Source: a virus
Direction: 5' to 3' (one strand)
Length of the DNA: 35,006 nucleotides
IMG/VR virus record: IMGVR_UViG_3300008451_000413
Location: 1 to 35,006 of that record
Notes under the pieces: generated by a model
Database searches by the model: none
The model's input: only the letters and a program-made list of their open reading frames with translations
What the model was told of the DNA's origin: nothing
Shown: piece by piece, positions 6,182 to 12,984 of the stretch
Position numbering within the stretch: position 1 is the stretch's first letter
Layout of the letters: each line of letters starts with the position of its first letter
Program-made: the position numbers and the translations under genes

Positions 6182-6871
6182 ATGGCAATGAATGAGCGTA
6201 TTTTATTAGACCCGGTAGATGAATGCAAATCTGCACTTTTTGACATTTCACAAATGTCTATTGTGGAAAAAGTAGATGCAATCAATAGGTTGCGTGAGTT
6301 AATTCACCAGATAAGTCCATTCTCATCTGAGCCTGTTGATTACGTTAAGTGGGTTCGCAATCCACTGGTTTATGCAAACGACTACAACCCCAATAGCGTT
6401 GCGCCTCCAGAAATGGAGCTTTTACGTCTATCCATTTCTTCTGATGGCTACACACAGCCTATTGTCTCCATGCCAGATGGTGAAGGCTATGAAGTAATCG
6501 ACGGGTTCCATCGTCACCGTGTCGGCAAAGAGTGTGCAGACATTCAATCCAGAGTTCACGGGTATTTGCCCCTGGTGCAAATTCGCTCAAGCCAAAAAGA
6601 CAAAAGCGACCGTATGGCCGCAACTATTCGCCACAACCGCGCACGTGGTGAGCATCGCGTTGACTCAATGGCTGAGATTGTTGTTGAACTGAAGCGCCGC
6701 TTTTGGAACGACGAAAAGATCGCCAAGGAATTAGGCATGGAACCAGATGAAGTATTGCGCCTAACGCAAGTTACTGGCCTTGCTGGTCTTTTCCAAGACC
6801 GCGAGTTTTCAGAAGCATGGGAAGCCGACACGTTGCGAGAAGTGGAGGGCGAGGATGCTCAAGATCAATGA
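6182..6871 (+). CDS. ParB-domain protein, IbrB-like
   Basis: A 229-residue protein with a ParB/sulfiredoxin-like nuclease-fold domain. Features are ANDYNPN (65-71), YEVIDGFHRHRVG (103-115, the ParB/DGxHR box) and HNRARG (151-156), followed by a helix-turn-helix-like stretch (WNDEKIAKELGMEPDEVLRL, 176-195). Standalone ParB-domain proteins next to a DUF3440 PAPS-reductase-family gene are annotated IbrB/IbrA after the E. coli ECOR-9 pair that activates eib genes; the same pairing is seen here. AAAGGAAAA precedes ATG 6182; ATG 6188 is an alternative start. A plasmid-partition role is unlikely as there is no ParA. Confidence 0.75.
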   Translation: MAMNERILLDPVDECKSALFDISQMSIVEKVDAINRLRELIHQISPFSSEPVDYVKWVRNPLVYANDYNPNSVAPPEMELLRLSISSDGYTQPIVSMPDGEGYEVIDGFHRHRVGKECADIQSRVHGYLPLVQIRSSQKDKSDRMAATIRHNRARGEHRVDSMAEIVVELKRRFWNDEKIAKELGMEPDEVLRLTQVTGLAGLFQDREFSEAWEADTLREVEGEDAQDQ

Positions 6872-7241
6872 GTCTCAGCCTTCTGCTGGTGAAGTTTGGC
6901 ATCCATTCTTTGAACTTGAGGAAGCTGAGTCACGCATGTGGAGCAACGTTTCCAAGCGTGCTACTTGGCTAAAGCTGGCGGAGACATTCACTGGAGATGC
7001 AGAGCTTTACGGTGAGTGGATGCTCCGTGTCATTGAAGCATGGCCTAAGTCATGTGAACACAACCTGACTAAAGGTGGCGACAAGCGGCCTTGGATTGGT
7101 CATGCGGCTGTTGCGCTGGCAATTGGATGCCCGGAAGACATTGTCAGAGCGGCATGGGGCAATTTAAGCCAGGAACAACAAGACGCCGCAAACAAAAAAG
7201 CAGAAGAAGCAATAGAAATCTGGAGATCAAAAAATGCCTAA
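6855..7241 (+). CDS. Small protein between IbrB- and IbrA-like genes (128 aa)
   Basis: ATG 6855 follows GTGGAGGGCGAGG and overlaps the end of the ParB-domain gene by 17 bp; its end overlaps the PAPS-reductase-family gene by 8 bp. The protein is helical, with GEVWHPFFELEEAESRMW at its start, a cluster of tryptophans, and a DKRPWIGHAAVALAIGCPED stretch in the middle. The layout ties its expression to both partners. Function is unknown; an adaptor or specificity role is speculation. Confidence 0.65.
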   Translation: MLKINESQPSAGEVWHPFFELEEAESRMWSNVSKRATWLKLAETFTGDAELYGEWMLRVIEAWPKSCEHNLTKGGDKRPWIGHAAVALAIGCPEDIVRAAWGNLSQEQQDAANKKAEEAIEIWRSKNA

Positions 7242-8463
7242 AAGAAACCTAGGAGTGAATGTATTAACCGCTGCACAGCAACGTATTGAATGGACGTTTG
7301 ACAACTTTCCTCGCATCTATTGCAGTTTCAGTGCTGGCAAGGACAGCGGAGTTATGGCGCATCTTGTGTGCCAGGAGGCGCGTAAACGTGGCCGCAAGAT
7401 TGGCCTGTTCTTCCTTGATTGGGAAGCGCAGTTCACCGCAACCATTGATTTTGCGCGTGAGATTTTCACTGAGTACGCAGACTGCACAGAAGCGTACTGG
7501 TGTGCGGTTCCTATCAAGACATGGAATGCCGTTTCCATGTATCAGCCCGAATGGACTGCTTGGGACGAAACCAAGCGAAACCTTTGGGTGCGAGAGAAAG
7601 AGCCAATCAGCATCAAAGACACAGACAGCTTTCCGTTCTGGTACGAGGGAATAATGTTTGAGGAGTTTGTGCCTACCTTTGGGCAGTGGTACGCACAAGG
7701 TGAACTGTGTGCTGCATTTGTCGGCATCCGAACGCAAGAGAGCTTAAACCGCTGGAGAACGATCGCGCGTGAAAAGCCAATGTATCAGGGTAAGCACTAC
7801 ACAACAAACGTAGTTGAAAACGTGTGGAACGTATACCCGATTTACGACTGGCAGACAGAGGACATTTGGACTTACCACGGCAAGACAGGAAAGAGCCACA
7901 ACGCCCTGTATGACCGTATGCATCAAGCTGGTTTGACTCTGCACCAGATGCGGATTTGTGAGCCTTTTGGAGATGAATCACGCAAGGGCTTGTGGCTGTA
8001 TCAGGTGATCGAACCTGCAATCTGGGCGCGTCTTGTGTTGCGTGTGAATGGCGCAAATACTGGGAAGATGTACTCAAACGAGCGCGGCAACGTGATGGGG
8101 AATCACTCCATTACTTTGCCCAAAGGTCACACATGGGAGAGCTTCGCCCTGTCTTTGCTGAATAGCACGCCACCAACAACTGCACAGCACTACAAAAACA
8201 AGATAGCCGTTTACATCAAGTGGTGGACATCGCGTGGATACCCAGACGGAATACCTGACGAAGTTGAACTCAAGATTGAAAACGCAGGTAAGGCACCAAG
8301 CTGGCGAAGGGTCTGCAAAACATTGCTGAGAAATGACTATTGGTGCAAGTACCTTGGATTCAGTCCAACCAAGACAAGCGCTTACCAAAAGTACACAGAT
8401 TTAATGGCAAGACGCCGAAAGTCTTGGAACATTTTTAACGAAGATTTGCAAAGCGCCAATTGA
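7234..8463 (+). CDS. PAPS-reductase-family PP-loop protein, IbrA-like (DUF3440)
   Basis: A 409-residue protein with the PP-loop SFSAGKDSG (31-39) that binds the ATP/PAPS phosphates. Next come IGLFFLDWEAQF and an AFVGIRTQES...RW segment typical of the adenine-nucleotide alpha-hydrolase fold. The C-terminal region matches the extended DUF3440/IbrA form and not a metabolic CysH, which is shorter. Together with the upstream ParB-domain gene it forms an IbrAB-like pair. The reaction is unknown; members may adenylate or thiolate nucleic-acid substrates (inference). The next gene follows after a 117-bp gap. Confidence 0.8.
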   Translation: MPKRNLGVNVLTAAQQRIEWTFDNFPRIYCSFSAGKDSGVMAHLVCQEARKRGRKIGLFFLDWEAQFTATIDFAREIFTEYADCTEAYWCAVPIKTWNAVSMYQPEWTAWDETKRNLWVREKEPISIKDTDSFPFWYEGIMFEEFVPTFGQWYAQGELCAAFVGIRTQESLNRWRTIAREKPMYQGKHYTTNVVENVWNVYPIYDWQTEDIWTYHGKTGKSHNALYDRMHQAGLTLHQMRICEPFGDESRKGLWLYQVIEPAIWARLVLRVNGANTGKMYSNERGNVMGNHSITLPKGHTWESFALSLLNSTPPTTAQHYKNKIAVYIKWWTSRGYPDGIPDEVELKIENAGKAPSWRRVCKTLLRNDYWCKYLGFSPTKTSAYQKYTDLMARRRKSWNIFNEDLQSAN

Positions 8464-8487
8464 CATTTACATATCAAGTGGCAAAAT
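8460..8487 (+). promoter_or_regulatory. Possible promoter before replication genes
   Basis: A perfect -35 TTGACA (8460-8465) lies at the end of the IbrA-like gene, with a 16-bp spacer to CAAAAT (8482-8487), a four-of-six match to the -10. It would start transcription near 8494, before the replication gene. The weak -10 keeps confidence low. Confidence 0.4.
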
Positions 8488-8504
8488 GTTAACCGAACCC
8501 AGGC

Positions 8505-8526
8505 ACTGCGGATTGATCCCCGCAGT
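8505..8526 (+). other. Stem-loop in leader of replication gene
   Basis: ACTGCGG (8505-8511) and CCGCAGT (8520-8526) are perfect inverted arms around the 8-base loop ATTGATCC. No T-run follows, so it is not a typical terminator. It sits in the 5' leader 55 bases before the replication gene's ATG. The rest of the 117-bp gap has nothing else recognisable. Confidence 0.5.
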
Positions 8527-8580
8527 TGTGGCGAACCTTCCGCGCCCGCCTGGTGATTCTTTTCGGAAGTACGGAACGGC

Positions 8581-9354
8581 ATGAACTTTTACCCACATCA
8601 TATCGGCGACTACAAGGCCGCTACTGCCCACCTCTCAAACGAGGAGGATTTGGCATATCGTCGCTTGCTTGAAATGTACTATGACACAGAGAAAAATATC
8701 CCACTGGATACCCAGTGGGTTAGCCGTCGGTTACGCATTGGTTCTGATGTTGTGCAAAATGTGCTGAATGACTTTTTTGTGTTGTGCGATGACGGCTACA
8801 AGCATGTCAGATGCGATGCCGAAATACTCGAATACAACCAAAAAGCAGAGATTGCTAGGCAGAATGGAAAGAAGGGTGGCCGTCGTAAGTCCGCGCCAGC
8901 AAAGGAAAAGAACCCAGCGGGTTCCAATCCGGTTAGCGACGGGTTAGCAAAACAAACCCAGGCCCTAGCTAACCATGAACCATTAACCAGTAACCATAAA
9001 CCAGTATTAAAGAATACAAGCGCACCGCCTGACGGCGTTTCGCCAAAAGTTTGGGCCGATTTCCTCAAGACCCGAAAAACCAAAATAACAGACACAGCGA
9101 TTTCCGGAATACGCCGCCAAGCTGAAAAGGCTGGAATCTCTTTGGAGGCAGCTTTGGAGACAAGTTGCGCCAGAGGATGGCAATCGTTCCGGGCCGAATG
9201 GATTAAAGAGGCTCGGCAAGGCACCGCAATGCCCGCATGGCGCGTCGAACAACGCAACAGAACCCTGGAGGCAGTCCCGAGCATTTCGGAGGCTCCTGCA
9301 CAACAATTTTTTGAAGTAGAGGCACGCGATGTCACTCCCGCAAGACTGGGTTAA
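8581..9354 (+). CDS. DUF1376 (YdaU-family) phage replication initiator
   Basis: The N-terminal domain MNFYPHHIGDYKAATAHLSNEEDLAYRRLLEMYYD is the DUF1376/YdaU signature of phage replication proteins that occupy the lambda O position. A basic linker follows (NGKKGGRRKSAPAKEK), then a low-complexity segment (LANHEPLTSNHKPV) encoded by an iteron-like array, then a helical C-terminal domain (VSPKVWADFLKTRKTKITD). Like lambda O it probably binds an origin within its own gene and recruits the next gene product. The 257-residue length fits the family. Its end overlaps the P-like gene by 26 bp. Confidence 0.8.
   Translation: MNFYPHHIGDYKAATAHLSNEEDLAYRRLLEMYYDTEKNIPLDTQWVSRRLRIGSDVVQNVLNDFFVLCDDGYKHVRCDAEILEYNQKAEIARQNGKKGGRRKSAPAKEKNPAGSNPVSDGLAKQTQALANHEPLTSNHKPVLKNTSAPPDGVSPKVWADFLKTRKTKITDTAISGIRRQAEKAGISLEAALETSCARGWQSFRAEWIKEARQGTAMPAWRVEQRNRTLEAVPSISEAPAQQFFEVEARDVTPARLG
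8931..9005. repeat. Iteron-like array, candidate replication origin
   Basis: Five copies of AACCA lie at exact 7-bp intervals: 8971, 8978, 8985, 8992 and 8999, each followed by two variable bases (T/G rich). Just upstream are two direct GGTTAGC copies (8931-8937, 8942-8948) and an inverted GCTAACC (8968-8974) overlapping the first repeat. A 7-bp period is not a codon multiple, so DNA-level constraint is likely. Location inside the O-like gene parallels the lambda origin. Confidence 0.55.
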
Positions 9355-9793
9355 CCGCATTTTTGACAAGCTGACGCTGACCTATGGCCAATCGTTTTTG
9401 GACCGTTGGCGAGACATTGACCTGAAAGCTGTAAAGGCTGATTGGGGTTTTGAACTGGCGACATTTGAAAAAGTACCGCACTGCATTGCTTTTGCTTTGG
9501 CAAACCTTCCTGCAACTTCGCGGGGTCCTAGTGTTGTGGAGTTCAAAGCACTTTGCCGACAAGCGCCAGAGTTGGAAAAGCCACGGTTGCCAGAGCCGAA
9601 GGCAGACCCAGAGCGGGTTGCGGCTGAACTTGCAAAGCTGGCACCAATCATTGCGCAAACAAAAGCAGCGGACCCCATGAAATACGACAGCCGAGCATGG
9701 GCTAAAAAAATCTTAATGGAACACAAAGGCGGCTTGCGCAGGACCCCGACTGTTGTAGCGATGGCGCGTCGTGCGATGGGGGAAGAGGCATGA
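9329..9793 (+). CDS. Putative replication protein P-like / helicase loader
   Basis: The 154-residue product begins MSLPQDWVNRIFDKLTLTYG, has FLDRWRDIDLKAVKADWG and a PSVVEFKALCRQAP segment, and is rich in basic residues at its end. Short proteins with this WV.RIF..L...YG...W opening follow DUF1376-type initiators in many phages and are annotated as replication protein P or helicase loader. No ATPase motif is visible. The assignment rests mainly on position and the N-terminal pattern. Confidence 0.55.
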   Translation: MSLPQDWVNRIFDKLTLTYGQSFLDRWRDIDLKAVKADWGFELATFEKVPHCIAFALANLPATSRGPSVVEFKALCRQAPELEKPRLPEPKADPERVAAELAKLAPIIAQTKAADPMKYDSRAWAKKILMEHKGGLRRTPTVVAMARRAMGEEA

Positions 9794-9903
9794 GCTACGA
9801 ACAAGCAAACCAAATCCTAGATGCAATACGCGCAGGTCTAGGCGGTCATTACACGATCGGGCAAATCAGATTTGCTCTGCGCCTTACTGGAGATATTGAA
9901 TGA
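9790..9903 (+). CDS. Small hypothetical protein (37 aa)
   Basis: A 37-codon gene starting ATG 9790 in an ATGA overlap with the P-like gene, and ending TGA 9901-9903 directly abutting the next starts (ATG 9900 and ATG 9904). The product begins MSYEQANQILDAIRAGLG and is helical and soluble; the GGHYTIGQIRFALRLTGD half resembles a small DNA-binding helix pair but is too short to assign. Confidence 0.6.
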   Translation: MSYEQANQILDAIRAGLGGHYTIGQIRFALRLTGDIE

Positions 9904-10214
9904 ATGAACGCGAGACAGCAGCGATTCTTAGAACACCTGATCGACGTAGCAACCGGACGGGGCAGGAACATACCGCCACAGAAACAAACAGCTTGGGAGA
10001 TGGCGAAGGCATACGCATCAACCCCGCATTCCGAACTGGTGGAACTACCGCGCCTGCTGACCGAGGCGATGAACTCCGCGAAATCGCAACCAACCTTGAA
10101 CGGCTCTGCATCGAGTACGCCTGCCACTCGCGGATAAACGGTGTAGGCAGCGAAACACGCGCAGCATGGAGCGCGTTTAAGGCGCAAATTGAGCGATTGA
10201 AGGGGGCAGCGTGA
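9900..10214 (+). CDS. Overlapping hypothetical protein in alternative frame (104 aa)
   Basis: ATG 9900 overlaps the previous TGA, and the frame fully contains the gene at 9904-10137 in another frame. The N-terminal half is hydrophilic and low in predicted structure. The unique C-terminal half (DELREIATNLERLCIEYACH, then RINGVGSETRAAWSAFKAQI) looks like a genuine helical phage protein. There is no ATG, GTG or TTG in this frame between 9903 and the C-terminal segment. The segment is therefore expressed from ATG 9900, or reached from the 9904 frame by frameshifting, or split by a sequencing or real indel. Confidence 0.5.
   Translation: MNERETAAILRTPDRRSNRTGQEHTATETNSLGDGEGIRINPAFRTGGTTAPADRGDELREIATNLERLCIEYACHSRINGVGSETRAAWSAFKAQIERLKGAA
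9904..10137 (+). CDS. Hypothetical phage protein (77 aa)
   Basis: ATG 9904 is one base after the preceding TGA. The product begins MNARQQRFLEHLIDVATGRG and continues PPQKQTAWEMAKAYASTPHSEL, then a leucine-rich helix (VELPRLLTEAMNSA). It looks like a compact helical protein up to about residue 58; the last 19 residues are low-complexity (Ser/Thr/Ala). The whole gene overlaps the 9900 frame. Of the two it has the more protein-like N-terminal half. Confidence 0.55.
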   Translation: MNARQQRFLEHLIDVATGRGRNIPPQKQTAWEMAKAYASTPHSELVELPRLLTEAMNSAKSQPTLNGSASSTPATRG

Positions 10215-10453
10215 TGGAAAACATGCGGCTTGGTGGCGAGTCAATAGTGCCTAGATATGCAAGCGAAGCAAAAAAGCTGATTGGTAAACGTGTTGAGTAT
10301 TTGCGCCAGTCTGACATTGACAAAAGCGGCAGGGGCTACTACTTCCCGCGTGTCGGACGTGTTGAAAGCGCAACCGGCAGAAATATTGAGATTGACGGCG
10401 ACTGGGTGTCTTTGTCTGAGTTAGTCGAAATGCGGGAGGTTGCTAAATGCTGA
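10214..10453 (+). CDS. Hypothetical protein (79 aa)
   Basis: ATG 10214 overlaps the previous TGA by one base, with AGGGGG 12 bases upstream; a GTG at 10211 would add one residue. The protein has a helical start and a beta-rich middle (GYYFPRVGRVESATGRNIEI) reminiscent of a small OB/SH3-like barrel. It ends seven bases inside ninG. Function is unknown. Confidence 0.6.
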   Translation: MENMRLGGESIVPRYASEAKKLIGKRVEYLRQSDIDKSGRGYYFPRVGRVESATGRNIEIDGDWVSLSELVEMREVAKC

Positions 10454-11031
10454 CCACCAAAACCCGCAAGTGCCGTGCCTGCGGCAATCCTTTTGCCCAG
10501 TACCAATCATTTGTAACTTGGTGCAGCCCTGAATGCGGCGCAGAGATAGCCGCTAAGAAAATTGCCAAGATCAAGCGCGAGGAAGCAGTGATCGTGCGCA
10601 GGGCTGACAAGGTGAAGAAAGAAAGCCTCAAGCGCCGCGCTGATTGGCTGGCAGAAGCGCAAACCGCCTTTAACGCATGGGTAAGGCTGCGGGACGCCGG
10701 TAAGCCGTGCATCTGCTGCGGCAAGCCAACGCTGCAAGACCGCCCAGGTGGCGCGGTGGATGCCGGGCACTACCTATCGCGTGGTTCATCGCCGCATCTT
10801 CGCTATGACGAGCGCAACGTACACGCACAGCGGAAAAGCTGCAACCGACCAGGAGGCACAACGCGGGATTCGTTTCGCGCCGGAATGATCGCACGCATTG
10901 GACTGGAAGCAGTTGAAGCACTGGAAGCCGACCAGACCCCGCGCAAGTACACCGTGGACGAACTGAAGGCCATCAAGGCGAAATACACCGCACTAACGCG
11001 GGAACTAAAGGAGAAATCATGGACATCGTAA
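10447..11031 (+). CDS. ninG: NinG / Rap-type recombination nuclease
   Basis: A 194-residue protein with an N-terminal zinc site (CRACG at 9-13, CSPEC at 26-30), a long basic helix (about 35-70) and the NinG core: CICCGK (88-93), DAGHYLSRGSSPHLRYDERNV (105-125) and KSCNRPGG. Lambda NinG (Rap) is a structure-specific endonuclease that resolves recombination intermediates in the Red/Orf pathway, which fits recT and ninB in this genome. ATG 10447 overlaps the preceding gene. Confidence 0.92.
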   Translation: MLTTKTRKCRACGNPFAQYQSFVTWCSPECGAEIAAKKIAKIKREEAVIVRRADKVKKESLKRRADWLAEAQTAFNAWVRLRDAGKPCICCGKPTLQDRPGGAVDAGHYLSRGSSPHLRYDERNVHAQRKSCNRPGGTTRDSFRAGMIARIGLEAVEALEADQTPRKYTVDELKAIKAKYTALTRELKEKSWTS

Positions 11032-11150
11032 GGATGCTGTTTGCGCTTGCATGTGGAACTGCTGCGGCTGGGGTGCTTTTATTTGGCGCGTACCTTTCCG
11101 CGTGTGCTGGCGCTGGGCGCTGGTTGACTTTCAGCGAATGGTGGGGGTAA
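11019..11150 (+). CDS. Small membrane protein (43 aa)
   Basis: AAAGGAGAAATC precedes ATG 11019, which lies inside the end of ninG. The peptide starts MDIVRMLFALACG and is a single transmembrane helix over about residues 4-30 (to AYLSACAGA), ending with a tryptophan-rich soluble tail (WLTFSEWWG). No family is recognised. Confidence 0.6.
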   Translation: MDIVRMLFALACGTAAAGVLLFGAYLSACAGAGRWLTFSEWWG

Positions 11151-11154
11151 GGAA

Positions 11155-11328
11155 ATGACCACATGGCTAAAAAAGCTACGCCTGTACCTGCTGCGTCGGC
11201 AGTTGAAGGCTGTTAACCGCAGGCTAGGCGCGTTTGGCGTGACTCCATACACACATCAGGTGCTAGCCCTTTGCGACTTTCGCGCCGACCTTATTAACCG
11301 CATAGCAGAAATCGAGAAGACGCTATGA
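11155..11328 (+). CDS. Small basic protein (57 aa)
   Basis: The gene runs from ATG 11155 (GGGGGTAAGG upstream) to TGA 11326-11328 in an ATGA overlap with the next gene. The product begins MTTWLKKLRLYLLRRQLKAV, a strongly basic amphipathic helix, followed by a short hydrophobic segment and an acidic helix (NRIAEIEKTL). Probably a DNA- or membrane-surface-binding peptide; unknown. Confidence 0.6.
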   Translation: MTTWLKKLRLYLLRRQLKAVNRRLGAFGVTPYTHQVLALCDFRADLINRIAEIEKTL

Positions 11329-11552
11329 ACCGCCAAGAAATCATCGCAATGGCCGAGGAATGCGACCTAACGGACAAAGACCTAGGCCAAGGAATGACGG
11401 ACTACGGCAATGCGACTGAGGCGATATTGAAATTCGCCGCCCTAGTAGCCGCAAAGGAGCGGGAGGAATGCGCTCTCTTGTTCAACCAGCCACATTGGGA
11501 ATACGCGGGGGATGAAATTCAATCAGCCATCCGCGCAAGAGGCCAGCAATGA
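11325..11552 (+). CDS. Hypothetical phage protein (75 aa)
   Basis: MNRQEIIAMAEECDLTDK is followed by EAILKFAALVAAKEREECA, the typical 'KFAxLVAAKEREACA' helix of a widespread, uncharacterised group of small proteobacterial phage proteins. It is linked at both ends by ATGA overlaps (to 11155-11328 and to ninB). Function unknown. Confidence 0.65.
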   Translation: MNRQEIIAMAEECDLTDKDLGQGMTDYGNATEAILKFAALVAAKEREECALLFNQPHWEYAGDEIQSAIRARGQQ

Positions 11553-11968
11553 GCGCCAACAAGCTAACCATGCCCATGTTCAACGAACAGCAGGGCTATC
11601 AAGTAGTTCAAACCCTATGGAAGCAAGCCAAGGCCCATCTGAGCGCCGGTAGACGCATGGTGATGACGCTGGCACCAGAAACACGCAGCACAGCGCAGAA
11701 CGCTCGACTGTGGGCAATGCTGACCGAGATAAGCGCTCAAGTTGATTGGTATGGCCGCAAGTTGTCGCCAGAAGAATGGAAGCACGTATTTAGCGCGAGC
11801 CTCAAGAAGCAGGACGTAGTGCCAGGACTGGACGGCGGCTTTGTAGTGCTGGGCCTATCCACTTCAAATATGACTAAGGGCGAAATGGCTGACTTGCAGA
11901 CCTTAATGGAAGCCTTTGGAGCGCAAAAAGGCGTGAGATTTACGGCAACTGAGTTTGATAGCTACTAA
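11549..11968 (+). CDS. ninB: NinB / Orf-type recombination mediator
   Basis: A 139-residue protein with the NinB signature: QNARLWAMLTEISAQVDWYG (about 50-69), LSPEEWKHVFSASLKKQ, then GLSTSNMTKGEMADLQTLM. Lambda Orf (NinB) is a RecFOR-like single-strand-DNA-binding mediator that loads annealing protein onto ssDNA. It fits a Red-like pathway with recT and ninG. ATG 11549 overlaps the previous stop. Confidence 0.92.
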   Translation: MSANKLTMPMFNEQQGYQVVQTLWKQAKAHLSAGRRMVMTLAPETRSTAQNARLWAMLTEISAQVDWYGRKLSPEEWKHVFSASLKKQDVVPGLDGGFVVLGLSTSNMTKGEMADLQTLMEAFGAQKGVRFTATEFDSY

Positions 11969-11977
11969 TTGTGAATC

Positions 11978-12148
11978 ATGCCAAGACCTAAACCACCACA
12001 CCCACTAAAGCCGCGAGAAGTTCGCATGTCGGACGAGGAATGGCAAGAGTTTCGCGCAATGGGCGGCGCTGCTTGGTTGCGAAAGATGATGCAGACCAGA
12101 CCAAGACGCTATTACGAAGTATTTCAACGACCACAGGGGACCGCATGA
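11978..12148 (+). CDS. Small RHH-like protein (56 aa)
   Basis: ATG 11978 lies 9 bp after ninB; TGA 12146-12148 overlaps the next ATG. The product has a proline-rich start and then REVRMSDEEWQEFRAMGGAAWL, a strand followed by two helices like ribbon-helix-helix proteins. This pattern resembles the 4393-4545 protein (R-hydrophobic...W..(L/F)RA...WL.K). It is probably a small DNA-binding protein; its target is unknown. Confidence 0.55.
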   Translation: MPRPKPPHPLKPREVRMSDEEWQEFRAMGGAAWLRKMMQTRPRRYYEVFQRPQGTA

Positions 12149-12390
12149 ACCAGTACGGATGCCACAACCGCAAACCCATCGTCACCTTTGGCGCTACATC
12201 GTGCCAATACACCAAGACACCACTAGGGCAAGCTGATAAGAAGTGTGAAGGCTGCAATGAATCTGGGGCTAGGCCAGCTACCCAAGAGCAATGGGCGGCA
12301 TTTGGCAAGCAATGCAGGGATAACGCCAAGGCTATAGGAGACGCAATAGCTCGGCATTTTGATTGCAACAAATGGAGCGACTGCGCATGA
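12145..12390 (+). CDS. Cysteine-rich hypothetical protein (81 aa)
   Basis: ATG 12145 (MNQYGCHNRKP) overlaps the preceding TGA; a longer in-frame start at 12040 covers the previous gene and is rejected. Cysteines fall in pairs (CEGC in the middle, others at the ends), which could bind metal. The C-terminal half is a helix (QCRDNAKAIGDAIARHFD). It ends in an ATGA overlap. Unknown family. Confidence 0.6.
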   Translation: MNQYGCHNRKPIVTFGATSCQYTKTPLGQADKKCEGCNESGARPATQEQWAAFGKQCRDNAKAIGDAIARHFDCNKWSDCA

Positions 12391-12764
12391 AAGACGACAC
12401 AAACGAAATATTGTCAGCACTTTTGTGCGACTGGCACCGTTGGGCATGCGGTTACAAGCATGTGGGGGGCATAAACACCTCTCCAATGTTCCGCGAGGTA
12501 AAGACCGGACGGCAATGGGACACGCTTGATGAAATAGTAGACAGCGACATAGAACACAGCCGCATGGACGCCTTAGACCACATCATCATGCAACTTTGCG
12601 ATGTGTATAGGACCGCGCTACAGATACAGGCAAGGAACCTGCACACCGGACGCAGTGTTTGGAGTAGCGCTAGACTGCCAGCAGATGAAAAGGCCAGGGC
12701 TATTGTTCTGGTAGACGCTAGATCGGCTTTGTTGGGCAAATTACGTGATGCGGGGATAATGTGA
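12387..12764 (+). CDS. Candidate Q-type late regulator (125 aa)
   Basis: ATG 12387 (MKDDTNEILSALLCDWHRWA) overlaps the previous stop; an upstream TTG at 12363 is rejected. The protein is helical, with a conserved-looking core (DALDHIIMQLCDVYRTALQI, then RNLHTGRSVWSSARLP). It occupies the slot just before a promoter-terminator unit and the terminase genes, where lambdoid phages encode antiterminator Q. No zinc motif or other proof is visible; the role is inferred from position. Confidence 0.45.
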   Translation: MKDDTNEILSALLCDWHRWACGYKHVGGINTSPMFREVKTGRQWDTLDEIVDSDIEHSRMDALDHIIMQLCDVYRTALQIQARNLHTGRSVWSSARLPADEKARAIVLVDARSALLGKLRDAGIM

Positions 12765-12940
12765 TGTTGATTGATATAGGCAGGCAAGAGGCAGAAGCGC
12801 TGGTGGATTTGCTGGAGCAACAGGATAGGCCGTGGCCCTTGGATACTCTAGCGGCCCATTTGCGCGAGAAATTCGGCATGGTCACAAAGGAGCGGGAAGC
12901 TGAGTACAGGGCGCAACAGGCGGCGAAGAAGTTAGGGTAA
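12764..12940 (+). CDS. Small hypothetical protein (58 aa)
   Basis: A 58-codon gene from ATG 12764 (one base overlap with the preceding TGA; GTG 12761 is an alternative) to TAA 12938-12940. The product begins MLIDIGRQEAEALVDLLEQQ and is entirely helical and charged (REKFGMVTKEREAEYRAQQ). It is the last gene before the non-coding late-control region. Unknown function. Confidence 0.6.
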   Translation: MLIDIGRQEAEALVDLLEQQDRPWPLDTLAAHLREKFGMVTKEREAEYRAQQAAKKLG

Positions 12941-12948
12941 ACACTTAG

Positions 12949-12978
12949 TTGACACATAGAAATAATGTGTGGTAGAGT
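12949..12978 (+). promoter_or_regulatory. Late-type promoter (pR'-like) with dyad in spacer
   Basis: Perfect -35 TTGACA (12949-12954), an 18-bp spacer and TAGAGT (12973-12978) give a good promoter, with an expected start near 12985. A perfect dyad ACACAT-N7-ATGTGT (12952-12970) overlaps the -35 and fills the spacer, a likely operator or Q-binding site. Confidence 0.65.
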
Positions 12979-12984
12979 CCGCAC

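Noticed and set aside
6182-6871. ParB-domain protein as evidence for a phage-plasmid partition system
   Set aside because: No ParA ATPase or parS-like repeats are nearby, and the gene is paired with a DUF3440 PP-loop gene, as in IbrAB.
8971-9005. AACCA array as a CRISPR-like repeat
   Set aside because: The period is 7 bp with no spacers; it fits iterons instead.
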